From JBHIER01 sp046760705 [NCBI: bacterium] (GTDB lineage: Bacteria > JBHIER01 > G020348925), in contig JBHIER010000078.1 in assembly GCA_046760705.1 (NCBI GenBank), positions 1 through 10,208 of the forward strand: a DNA stretch of 10,208 bases, in the 5' to 3' direction. A model generated the notes under the pieces. The model ran no database searches. It was not told where the DNA came from and saw only the letters and a program-made list of their open reading frames with translations. Below are positions 1 through 5,791 of this stretch, piece by piece. The first letter of the stretch is position 1. Each line of letters begins with the position of its first letter. Position numbers and translations under genes: made by a program.

Positions 1-57
1 TACCAGATGCAGGCCGGTGATTTCAAAGCCACTAAGAGGATGGTGTTGATGAGATAG
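1..57 (+). CDS. C-terminal end of a secreted protein with a T9SS/FlgD-type tail (partial)
   Basis: The window opens inside a gene. Reading from base 1 gives YQMQAGDFKATKRMVLMR and then a TAG stop at 55-57. The pattern Y-x-x-x-A-G-x-F-x-x-T-K/R-x-M-x-L-x-R/K is the last strand of the C-terminal sorting domain (T9SS type A tail, overlapping the FlgD Ig-like family) found on many exported proteins of FCB-group bacteria. It closely matches the tail of the protein ending at 3546 and the remnant ending at 3771. Everything upstream lies outside the window, so the function of the protein is unknown; only its probable export to the cell surface is inferred. Confidence 0.75.
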   Translation, partial: YQMQAGDFKATKRMVLMR

Positions 58-73
58 GTGTCCCTCGACACTA

Positions 74-121
74 GGCAGAACCCGGCTGAGTGCGAGTCAA
101 TCTCTCCGGCCTGGTTCTGCC
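74..121 (+). terminator. Stem-loop after the upstream secreted-protein gene
   Basis: Bases 74-88 (GGCAGAACCCGGCTG) pair with 107-121 (CGGCCTGGTTCTGCC), with one C/T mismatch and one G-U pair around an 18-base loop. The hairpin starts 16 bases after the stop codon, which fits a transcript 3' end. There is no T-run after the stem, so it is not a canonical intrinsic terminator; it may instead be a factor-dependent 3' end or an mRNA-stabilising stem. Confidence 0.5.
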
Positions 122-189
122 CTTCGAATGCCGAGTTATGAGCAATATGGATGGCAGCAGAGACAACTAATAGACTGCAGGAGAGATTC

Positions 190-497
190 ATGGACAATCC
201 AGCGATATAGGATTGTTGACATTTGCCTGTTTCGGTGCATTGATCTTATACCTGCTTAACGGACTGCACAACAAGCAGCCATTCTCATTGTTCAAGGCGA
301 TCAACATCGACGTGAGCGACAACGCTGCATGGCATACCATATTGACCGATATGATTGTCTCTTCCGTAATCGGAGGAATTGCCGTCTACTATCTGACCTC
401 TGCGACTCCAATTCCGCAGGCAATCGTTGCTGGCTTAGGAATGACCGGTGTGCTGTCGGCACACGCAGTTCCGAAGGAAGGTAGCAAGGGTGAATGA
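190..497 (+). pseudogene. Small three-helix membrane protein, start region frame-broken
   Basis: An ATG at 190 has a good Shine-Dalgarno (AGGAGA, 179-184) but stops after six codons (MDNPAI, TAG 208-210). From about 204 the -1 frame is open to TGA 495-497 and reads LLTFACFGALILYLLNGL and onward, with no ATG; the first usable codon there is TTG 213. One added base near 207-208 would join MDNPAI to GLLTFACF and give about 102 residues. Numbering from TTG 213, hydrophobic stretches lie at about 2-17, 46-62 and 66-83, and the C-terminus is charged (KEGSKGE). The 3' end overlaps the next gene by 8 bases, as in an operon. I do not recognise the family. The break could be real decay, a sequence error, or misjudged initiation at TTG 213; the last would need almost no leader spacing. 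Confidence 0.55.
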
Positions 498-771
498 GCA
501 GATGAGCAACTCCTGCAAGGAACCTGGAGAAAAGCTTAGAGAGCTGACCAAAGACCTGAAACGAGACTCAACTGTAGGCACCGTTGCAGGAATTCTCAGC
601 CTCACTATTACAGCGATTTTTGCGTCTGTTCCTCTTGTGAGAAGCGTAGCCGCGAGCGCAATCACAGGTGCGGGAGGCGTTACCATCGTGGCTCTGCTTC
701 TCCGAGACAAGCTCAAAAAGCAGAAGGAAATGGAACAACTGCGGCACGACCATCGAGCCATCGGAGGATGA
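490..771 (+). CDS. Small two-helix membrane protein, unknown function
   Basis: This is a 93-residue protein starting at GTG 490, chosen because AAGGAAGG (474-481) lies about eight bases upstream; ATG 502 is the alternative but has a poorer spacing. Residues 1-29 are polar and charged, with a short basic amphipathic segment (EKLRELTKDLKRD). Two hydrophobic helices follow at about 30-50 and 52-72, with an alanine- and glycine-rich turn between them. The tail is strongly charged (RDKLKKQKEMEQLRHDHR), which suggests both ends face the cytoplasm as a helical hairpin. It overlaps the end of the preceding small membrane-protein gene by 8 bases, so the two are probably cotranslated. Size and topology resemble holins or small membrane-active peptides, but no family signature is visible, so no function is assigned. 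Confidence 0.6.
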   Translation: MNEQMSNSCKEPGEKLRELTKDLKRDSTVGTVAGILSLTITAIFASVPLVRSVAASAITGAGGVTIVALLLRDKLKKQKEMEQLRHDHRAIGG

Positions 772-828
772 GAAATCGCTGCAAATAGAGGTGGCTGTTA
801 GTCAGCGGCTTTTCGTAAACTTTTTCGC

Positions 829-1203
829 ATGAGCGATAATTTTAAAGACAGCCCTCAGGTTCGTGATGCTTTGGACCGGATTCGCAAGGGCGGCTGGGAC
901 AACGCCAACCCCAAGGACGTCGTTTTTTACGTCGGAGCGAATATCAACGACTACATTCACGGAGTGAAGGAGGACATCGAGAGACAGATTGAAGGGCTGC
1001 GGGGTCGGATCGATGGGGTGGAGGAGCTCAATCTGGCCATCGAAGGGTTAAAGACGGAGCTCAATGAGCGAACTCGAGGCCTTCAGAAACAATTGAAAGG
1101 ACTGAAGACGTTCATGTGGTTCGTGGCCGGAGGTCTTCTGGCCACCATATTGGCCTACGTTTTGATCAATATCTGGTTGGTGCCGCGGGTGGTGATCCGA
1201 TGA
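829..1203 (+). CDS. Coiled-coil protein with C-terminal membrane anchor, unknown function
   Basis: This is a 124-residue protein. Residues 1-40 form a polar head (MSDNFKDSPQVRDALDRIRK and following). Residues about 43-94 form a long heptad-like helix rich in E, K, R, L and I (for example VKEDIERQIEGLRGRIDGV), which predicts a coiled coil. Residues about 95-117 are a single transmembrane helix, followed by a short basic end (PRVVIR). It therefore looks like a tail-anchored oligomeric membrane protein with a cytoplasmic head. The start is fixed at ATG 829 because an in-frame stop lies at 799-801 with no other start between; no Shine-Dalgarno is present. It follows two small membrane-protein genes by 57 bases and may belong to the same group. 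I do not recognise the family. Confidence 0.7.
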   Translation: MSDNFKDSPQVRDALDRIRKGGWDNANPKDVVFYVGANINDYIHGVKEDIERQIEGLRGRIDGVEELNLAIEGLKTELNERTRGLQKQLKGLKTFMWFVAGGLLATILAYVLINIWLVPRVVIR

Positions 1204-1274
1204 TGCTGGGCGGGGCAGAAATATTGCTGGTTCCTGCGGGCATGGAGGACATGGAAGCGAAAACAATAGATCAG

Positions 1275-1320
1275 GAGGAAGGTTTCACCTTGAGGAAGGT
1301 TTCACTTTAAAAGGAAGGGG
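1275..1320 (+). promoter_or_regulatory. Tandem 14-bp duplication and ribosome-binding site before the secreted-protein gene
   Basis: GAGGAAGGTTTCAC occurs at 1275-1288 and again at 1292-1305. A third purine-rich block, AAAAGGAAGGGG (1309-1320), is the actual ribosome-binding site, six bases before ATG 1327. Each copy carries GAGGAAGG, itself a strong Shine-Dalgarno-like sequence. The duplication may be neutral, or may create standby ribosome sites; the sequence alone does not decide this. Confidence 0.5.
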
Positions 1321-1326
1321 TAGACG

Positions 1327-3546
1327 ATGCACACCTTTGTTGAGAAGCAGAAAAGCAGATTTTTTGGGGAAGTCCGGTTGATCTCTGCGGTTGTTTTTGT
1401 CGCCGGACTGGCGGTGGCTCTGGCCGGTTCTGTTTCGGCGCAAAAGATCGTCCTCGATCCGACGGCCATCGACTTTGGTAAGGTATTGATCGGTGAGTCT
1501 GCCCAGCGAACTCTGACGATCTCGAATGAGGGGACCGAGGATCTGATTGTCTCCAGCGTATCCGTGTCCAGCCGGGCTTTCGCGGTGGACCCGACCTCCT
1601 TGACGGTTCCGGCTGACTCCTCCTCCTCAGTCTTAGTGACCTTCACGCCTGGAGGCGAGGGGCTCTTATCAGCCACCCTCACCGTGGCCAGTAACGATCC
1701 TGATGAGCCGACTGTGGAGATCCCCTTGAGCGGTACTGGAGCCTATCTGGAAGCAACCCTGTCTGTGGCCGACGGATACGGAGATCCTGGAACTTCGGGC
1801 AACAAGGTTTCTATTGTCATGGATAACACGTTGGGGGTGGCCGGATTGAATTTTGTCCTCAATTTCGACCCGGACGTACTGGAGCCCACGGAGGTGGTGG
1901 CCACGGCCAGAACCGCTGAGATGAGCATTTTCAACGAAAACCTGCAGTATGGGCCTGGCCAGGCGATCCTGGTCATCGCTGACCTCGAGGGAGACACGAT
2001 CCCTCCGGGATCGGGTCCGATAGCCACCTTCTACTTCGATGTGGCACCAGGGGCTCTTCTGGGGGAATACCCCCTCACCCTGACCGACGTTGTCCTGGCC
2101 GATGTGGAGGGCCAGGCGATCTATACCGACGTGGTCAACGGCACGTTTGTGGTCACCGGACCCTCCGGTGAGGCCTGGGCTGTTTCGTTGACGGCGACGA
2201 GCAGTGATCCTGAGGAGCCTTCCGTCGATCTCATCTTTGGCGTCGATCCTGAGGGGACGGATGAGTTTGATCCTGACCTCGACGATCTTGCGGCCCCACC
2301 TCCTCCTGGGAGAGAGTTCACGGCGTACTTCTCCATTGGTGGGCTCTTTGATAAGCTGACTAAGGATATCCGAAGTTCCACGGTTCTGACCGTAGCCTGG
2401 ACCCTGGTGACCGAAGGGAGGGGCGGAACGCTGACGTGGGATCCTGAGAGTCTGCCCCACGATGCTCAGTTAGTGATTGACGGCTCGGACATGAGCGTAA
2501 CTGGGTCTATGGAGTTTGCTGAGGATGATACACTCACGATCACTTACACCTATCAGGATCAGACGCCACCAGCCGATGTGACCGACCTGCTGGGGCTGGC
2601 AGGTGATCGTAAGGCAATCTTGACGTGGACGGCCAGCGTCTCCGGGGATGTCCGGGGGTACAAGGTCTACGTCGATAGCGCCGGTGTCCGGGTGGACGAG
2701 ATCGATGTGGGCGACGTGACCTATTTCGAGGTGGGGGGGTTGGCCAATCTGGTCACCTATACCTTCACCGTCACCGCATACGACGAGGTGGGCAACGAGA
2801 GTTTTGGGGTTTCGGTCGATGTGGTGCCCAATCCAGGATACTACGGCGCAGTGATGCTGACGTTGGGGAGCAGCGCTCACGAGGATACAGCTCGGGTGTT
2901 CTTCGGGCTTGATCCTGAGGCCAGCGATGGTCTCGATGCAGGTCTGGATATACCCTGTCCGCCGGACCCGCCGTTACCACCAGAATTGAAGGCTTACTTC
3001 CCACTCGATCATCCCGACTTTCCAAAGCTCTGCACCGACATTCGGAACTCCCTGGTTGAGGCGATAACATGGATCCTCGTGACTGAGGGGACCGGGGGTG
3101 AGATCTGCTGGGATCCGGACGATCTGCCGGAAAGCGGCCAGTTCATTCTGAACGACGAGATCAACATGAGGGATGAGAGCTGTGCGCAGTTTGCTGCCAA
3201 TGATACATTGACAATCTTTTACAGTGTCTGGGTCTCCGTTGAGCCCTATCGGGAGACCCCTATCCCTGAAGAGTACGTGCTGGTTCAGAACTACCCCAAT
3301 CCTTTCAACCCGGAGACGACCATTGAGTATCGGCTGCCGGAGTCCGGGGAGGTGAGGTTGGAGGTGTTCAATCTCCTCGGACAGCATATCCGGACGCTGG
3401 TCGATGGGAGGCAAGAGGTGGGCTATTATGCCGTCACCTGGGACGGGATCGGCGACGACGGTGCGCCGGTGGCCAGCGGTGTCTACTTCTACCGGCTCCA
3501 GGCTGGAGAGTTTACGGCCACCAGATCGATGCTGCTGCTGAAGTGA
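1327..3546 (+). CDS. Secreted multidomain protein: ASH/HYDIN-like, cohesin-like, FnIII and T9SS-type tail
   Basis: This is a 739-residue exported protein. Residues 1-38 are a signal peptide: basic start, hydrophobic core (LISAVVFVAGLAVALAG), and likely cleavage after SVSA. Residues 40-138 resemble an ASH/HYDIN ('choice-of-anchor D') domain, with DFGKVLIGES, LTISNEGTEDL and VASNDPDEP. Residues 141-277 look like a cohesin-type beta-sandwich (VAGLNFVLNFDPDVLE, IATFYFDVAPG). Residues 284-408 and 507-634 are two copies of one unnamed module (FGxDPE, PP-rich turn, AYF, DIR, LVTEGxGG, WDP, DTLTI). Residues 413-502 between them are FnIII-like. Residues 652-739 are the sorting domain (VQNYPNPFNPETTIEYRLP ... 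GVYFYRLQAGEF). All four cysteines are in the second module. The start has a strong ribosome-binding site and the gene ends at a clear terminator, so it is probably monocistronic. A surface adhesive or scaffolding role is inferred; no catalytic motif is seen. Confidence 0.88.
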   Translation: MHTFVEKQKSRFFGEVRLISAVVFVAGLAVALAGSVSAQKIVLDPTAIDFGKVLIGESAQRTLTISNEGTEDLIVSSVSVSSRAFAVDPTSLTVPADSSSSVLVTFTPGGEGLLSATLTVASNDPDEPTVEIPLSGTGAYLEATLSVADGYGDPGTSGNKVSIVMDNTLGVAGLNFVLNFDPDVLEPTEVVATARTAEMSIFNENLQYGPGQAILVIADLEGDTIPPGSGPIATFYFDVAPGALLGEYPLTLTDVVLADVEGQAIYTDVVNGTFVVTGPSGEAWAVSLTATSSDPEEPSVDLIFGVDPEGTDEFDPDLDDLAAPPPPGREFTAYFSIGGLFDKLTKDIRSSTVLTVAWTLVTEGRGGTLTWDPESLPHDAQLVIDGSDMSVTGSMEFAEDDTLTITYTYQDQTPPADVTDLLGLAGDRKAILTWTASVSGDVRGYKVYVDSAGVRVDEIDVGDVTYFEVGGLANLVTYTFTVTAYDEVGNESFGVSVDVVPNPGYYGAVMLTLGSSAHEDTARVFFGLDPEASDGLDAGLDIPCPPDPPLPPELKAYFPLDHPDFPKLCTDIRNSLVEAITWILVTEGTGGEICWDPDDLPESGQFILNDEINMRDESCAQFAANDTLTIFYSVWVSVEPYRETPIPEEYVLVQNYPNPFNPETTIEYRLPESGEVRLEVFNLLGQHIRTLVDGRQEVGYYAVTWDGIGDDGAPVASGVYFYRLQAGEFTATRSMLLLK

Positions 3547-3576
3547 GAAACCCGCAAGTGATTGAGCGAAAGTGAA

Positions 3577-3609
3577 ACCGCCGGGGTAGGGCAGCCCCGG
3601 CGGTTTTTT
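3577..3609 (+). terminator. Intrinsic terminator of the secreted-protein gene
   Basis: A perfect 10-bp GC-rich stem, ACCGCCGGGG (3577-3586) with CCCCGGCGGT (3595-3604), encloses an 8-base loop and runs directly into a run of six T (3604-3609). It begins 30 bases after the stop at 3546. This is a textbook intrinsic terminator. Confidence 0.93.
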
Positions 3610-3639
3610 GACATTCTTTCTCTGAGAATTTTCATTCTA

Positions 3640-3771
3640 AACGGCGAAGGTGAAAATCATGGAGCGAAGGCGTCTCGTTCGTCCCATTATCGGAATGGTT
3701 ACGATGTCTACTTCTATCGGCTGACGGCCGGCCAATTCGCAGATACAAAGCGCATGGTTCTATTGAGATAG
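3640..3771 (+). pseudogene. Orphan remnant of a T9SS/FlgD-type C-terminal tail
   Basis: One frame from 3640 to the TAG at 3769-3771 reads NGEGENHGAKAS, ten unmatched residues, then VYFYRLTAGQFADTKRMVLLR. This is the end of a sorting domain, whose usual form is W-(D/N)-G-x-x-x-x-G-x-x-(V/A)-x-S-G-V-Y-F-Y-R-L-x-A-G-x-F. The normal SGVYFYRL join is interrupted by RSSHYRNGYD. Nothing upstream forms the rest of the domain: a terminator ends only 31 bases before, and no export signal or ribosome-binding site is present. It therefore looks like the leftover 3' end of a third secreted-protein gene, lost by deletion or unequal recombination with its neighbours. An alternative is a short independent peptide, for which I see no support. 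Confidence 0.65.
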
Positions 3772-3896
3772 CGCCAGGTTTCATGCTGGAGGATCAACAA
3801 CGCCCCGTGTGAAACGGGCCGCACTTTCCAAAGCGCATCATGCCCTTTCATCCCTTCTCCTTCACGAGGATTTCTGTTGATTCGATGAAAAAGGTG
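3772..3896. other. Intergenic stretch without a gene
   Basis: No open frame with coding character is present on either strand. The only structure noted is a small hairpin, CCCGT (3804-3808) with ACGGG (3814-3818) around a five-base loop, without a T-run. Together with the promoter and leader downstream, this makes a gap of about 300 bases between the tail remnant and the next gene. Confidence 0.5.
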
Positions 3897-3925
3897 TTGA
3901 CAATGGGAACTGAGACCATTATTAT
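3897..3925 (+). promoter_or_regulatory. Sigma-70-type promoter
   Basis: TTGACA (3897-3902) is a perfect -35 box. After exactly 17 bases comes TATTAT (3920-3925), which matches five of six -10 positions. Transcription would start near 3932. A short hairpin (3934-3941 with 3945-3951, loop TAA, one bulged T) would then sit at the 5' end of the RNA. The first downstream gene starts at 4077, giving a leader of about 145 bases. The genes from 4077 to 8794 follow in the same direction, so this could also serve the moxR operon. Confidence 0.6.
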
Positions 3926-3982
3926 ACGTTTAACCCTTCTGTAACAGAGGGCTTATGTTCCGCATTTTCAACCGGTGACTCT

Positions 3983-4019
3983 TAGCCACAGAGGCTCAGA
4001 AAAAAGACAGAGAAGCCTC
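3983..4019. repeat. CACAGAGG-type intergenic sequence with weak stem
   Basis: TAGCCACAGAGGCTCAGA and the following GACAGAGAA resemble the CACAGAG-rich motif that I recall as dispersed between genes in many environmental bacterial genomes. GAGGCT (3991-3996) can pair with AGCCTC (4014-4019) around a 17-base loop. A related stretch, CCCAGAGACCGCAGAGA, lies at 8821-8837, just left of the 8-bp inverted array. No function is apparent. Confidence 0.3.
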
Positions 4020-4076
4020 ATATGAGTGGGTTAGATGGCATAAGGTATTAGAAAACACTGACATAATATAGTGTGA

Positions 4077-4473
4077 ATGACAAAACTGTTTGTTTTCTCA
4101 GTTCCTCTGATAGGCCTGAGTGTGCTTGTACCCCTTACTGTGTTGCTCTGGAAAAAGGCCTGTCAGAAGCCCAAAGAAACTGGTGATATTGAGGGTCATA
4201 ACAATCGCATCTACCGGGACTTCGAATTCTTCGTCAAAGTTTTCCTATCTTTGGGGTGCTGGCTTCGGTTACGTGAGACTCAAACCCGATATTCCATCCG
4301 ACTTAGCACGTCAGACAATGATCGGTATTGCAGGCGTCGGAGTTGTGACAATGATGGCGCTCGTAATTTTTATAGCGTGTCACCAAGCATCAAAAATTCA
4401 ACGTTGGAAACAAGTCTATCGGCAGGACTATGGGTCGTGGCTCTGGTTTCGTAGGTCGGTAGGTAAGGACTAG
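4077..4473 (+). pseudogene. Three-helix membrane protein broken by one base in a G run
   Basis: From ATG 4077 the frame encodes MTKLFVFSVPLIGLSVLVPL and on to NRIYRDFEFFVKVFLSLG, then loses membrane-protein character. The +1 frame continues with AGFGYVRLKPDIPSDLARQT to the TAG at 4471-4473. Removing one G from GGGG at 4253-4256 joins the two exactly (VFLSL-GAGFGYV) and gives 131 residues. Hydrophobic helices would lie at about 5-25, 50-66 and 80-101, with charged segments between them and a basic, aromatic C-terminus (QRWKQVYRQDYGSWLWFRRS). The local DNA is visibly more A/T-rich than the operon downstream. No Shine-Dalgarno precedes the ATG. I do not recognise the family. Either the gene is inactivated, the base is an assembly error, or the ribosome shifts frame; the first two are more likely. 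Confidence 0.55.
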
Positions 4474-4484
4474 GGAGTGCCGCA

Positions 4485-4816
4485 GTGCTTACAAGACCTA
4501 CACCTATTTCTGCTTTGGTCTTCGATTTCGCGGTTGAAATCGCTGAAGCAAGGCGGAAACGGCCGATGCTGTTGTGGACAGCCTTGCTGAGGTTAAGCAG
4601 ATCCTATCGGCCGATGGCAGGGCTGGTGCGCTTCAATTGTTTCTCCGGGAATCCGAAGTTGTTTGCCATTTGTCAAGTTTAGTCCTTGACAATCTGCCGC
4701 GGCTGAAATGCGAGATTATGTATGGGATTTTCGACGCCCATCTCCACGTTTCTACTACGAAAGGAAAGGATGGAGGGTTTTCATGCCATTACAGGAACCG
4801 AAAGGGAGCGATTTAG
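4485..4816 (+). pseudogene. Possible small helical-protein gene upstream of moxR, frame-broken
   Basis: GTG 4485 follows AGGGAG (4472-4477) by seven bases and the previous stop by eleven. The first frame reads ISALVFDFAVEIAEA and then degrades into arginine-rich sequence. The -1 frame picks up at 4553 with AETADAVVDSLAEVKQILSA, followed by GALQLFLRESEVVCHLSSLV, and ends at TAG 4814-4816. One added base near 4551 (CAAGG to CAAAGG) would join them into a helical protein of about 110 residues. Its 3' end overlaps the moxR start by 34 bases, and the last 35 or so residues (after about 4712) look less convincing. There is no clear transmembrane segment and no recognised family. The case rests on the good ribosome-binding site and the coding-like composition on both sides of the break. 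Confidence 0.35.
4523..4542. repeat. Seven-base inverted repeat in the region before moxR
   Basis: CGATTTC (4523-4529) and GAAATCG (4536-4542) form a perfect hairpin with a six-base loop. CTTC and GAAG just outside can extend it across a bulge. It lies inside the doubtful small gene upstream of moxR, so it may be chance or a leader structure. Confidence 0.3.
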
Positions 4817-5787
4817 AGACGATCCAGCGGTTGAAGACCGCTCGGGATAACATCGTCAGGGAGATCAGGAAGGTGATCGTGGGCCAGGACCAGATCATTG
4901 ACGAGTTGATGATCGCCCTTTTGGCCAGCGGCCATTGCCTCATCATCGGCGTGCCGGGGTTAGCCAAGACATTGCTCATCAGTACGCTGGCCGAAGTGCT
5001 CAATCTGAAGTTCAGCCGCATACAGTTCACCCCGGATCTGATGCCCTCTGATATTACGGGCACCGAGATCATTGAGGAGGACGTCTCCACCGGCCGGAAG
5101 GCCTTCAAATTTGTGAGAGGGCCGGTCTTTGCCAACATCATCCTGGCCGATGAGATCAACCGAACTCCTCCCAAGACCCAGTCGGCTTTGCTTCAGGCCA
5201 TGCAGGAACATCAGGTGACGGCGGCCGGCGAAACGTACACCCTGAGTGAGCCCTTCTATGTGTTGGCCACCCAGAACCCCATAGAACAGGAGGGAACTTA
5301 TCCGCTGCCTGAAGCCCAGTTGGACCGGTTCATGTTCAACATCTGGATCGATTACCCCCGTAGCTCCGAGGAGGAGGAGATCGTTAAGACCACTACCAGC
5401 GCCTACAGTGCTGAGCTCACTCAGGTCCTGAGCGCTGAAGACATTGTGGCCTTGCAACGTCTGGTGCGAAAGGTGCCGGTGCCCCCCCACGTGATCCAGT
5501 ATGCAGTGAAATTGGCCCGAAACACAAGGCCGGGCAACGATGGCATACCGAAGTTTATCAGCGACTGGGTGAGCTGGGGGGCCGGTCCCCGGGCATCTCA
5601 ATACATGATCTTAGGAGCCAAAACGAAAGCCGTGCTCGACGGTCGATATGAAGCCTCCTGTGAGGATGTGCAGGCGGTGGTCCTGCCCGTGCTGAGACAC
5701 AGAATTGTGACCAACTTTAACGCCGAAGCCGACGGTGTGGATACGGTCACCATCGTCAATGAACTCCTAAAGACGGTCAAAGAGTGA
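4783..5787 (+). CDS. moxR: MoxR-family AAA+ ATPase
   Basis: This is a 334-residue cytoplasmic ATPase of the MoxR branch of AAA+ proteins, which act as chaperones for partner proteins with VWA domains. Walker A is GVPGLAKT (56-63), with the Ala before Lys common in this family. Walker B is IILADEINR (119-127), followed by the MoxR-typical TPPKTQSALLQAMQEHQVT (128-146). Sensor 1 is ATQNP (162-166), then EQEGTYPLPEAQLDRF (168-183). The sensor 2 region is GAGPRAS (266-272). Length is normal for the family. ATG 4783 is chosen because GGAGGG (4772-4777) precedes it by five bases; an in-frame ATG at 4708 would add 25 unrelated residues and lacks a ribosome-binding site. The next gene starts four bases after the stop, so coexpression and partnership with it are likely. 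The client process is not known. Confidence 0.95.
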   Translation: MPLQEPKGSDLETIQRLKTARDNIVREIRKVIVGQDQIIDELMIALLASGHCLIIGVPGLAKTLLISTLAEVLNLKFSRIQFTPDLMPSDITGTEIIEEDVSTGRKAFKFVRGPVFANIILADEINRTPPKTQSALLQAMQEHQVTAAGETYTLSEPFYVLATQNPIEQEGTYPLPEAQLDRFMFNIWIDYPRSSEEEEIVKTTTSAYSAELTQVLSAEDIVALQRLVRKVPVPPHVIQYAVKLARNTRPGNDGIPKFISDWVSWGAGPRASQYMILGAKTKAVLDGRYEASCEDVQAVVLPVLRHRIVTNFNAEADGVDTVTIVNELLKTVKE

Positions 5788-5791
5788 AGGA

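Noticed and set aside
1242-1310. 22-codon open frame (MEDMEAKTIDQEEGF...)
   Set aside because: It has no ribosome-binding site and overlaps the 14-bp duplication; its length is expected by chance.
1669-2460. A 263-codon open frame on the - strand
   Set aside because: It is antisense to the secreted-protein gene, is rich in R, G and H with no recognisable domain, and reflects the codon pattern of the + strand.
3608-3636. Promoter starting in the terminator T-run (TTGACA at 3608-3613)
   Set aside because: The matching -10 would be TTCATT, only three of six consensus bases; the -35 is probably incidental to the T-run.
4686-4691. TTGACA before moxR as a promoter
   Set aside because: No -10-like box is found at 16-18 bases; the nearest, GATTAT at 4714-4719, is 22 bases away.
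4708-4782. Longer N-terminus for MoxR
   Set aside because: The extra 25 residues do not fit the family and ATG 4708 lacks a ribosome-binding site, whereas ATG 4783 has GGAGGG at ideal spacing.
4960-5601. A 213-codon open frame on the - strand
   Set aside because: It lies opposite the conserved core of moxR and has no coherent protein features.
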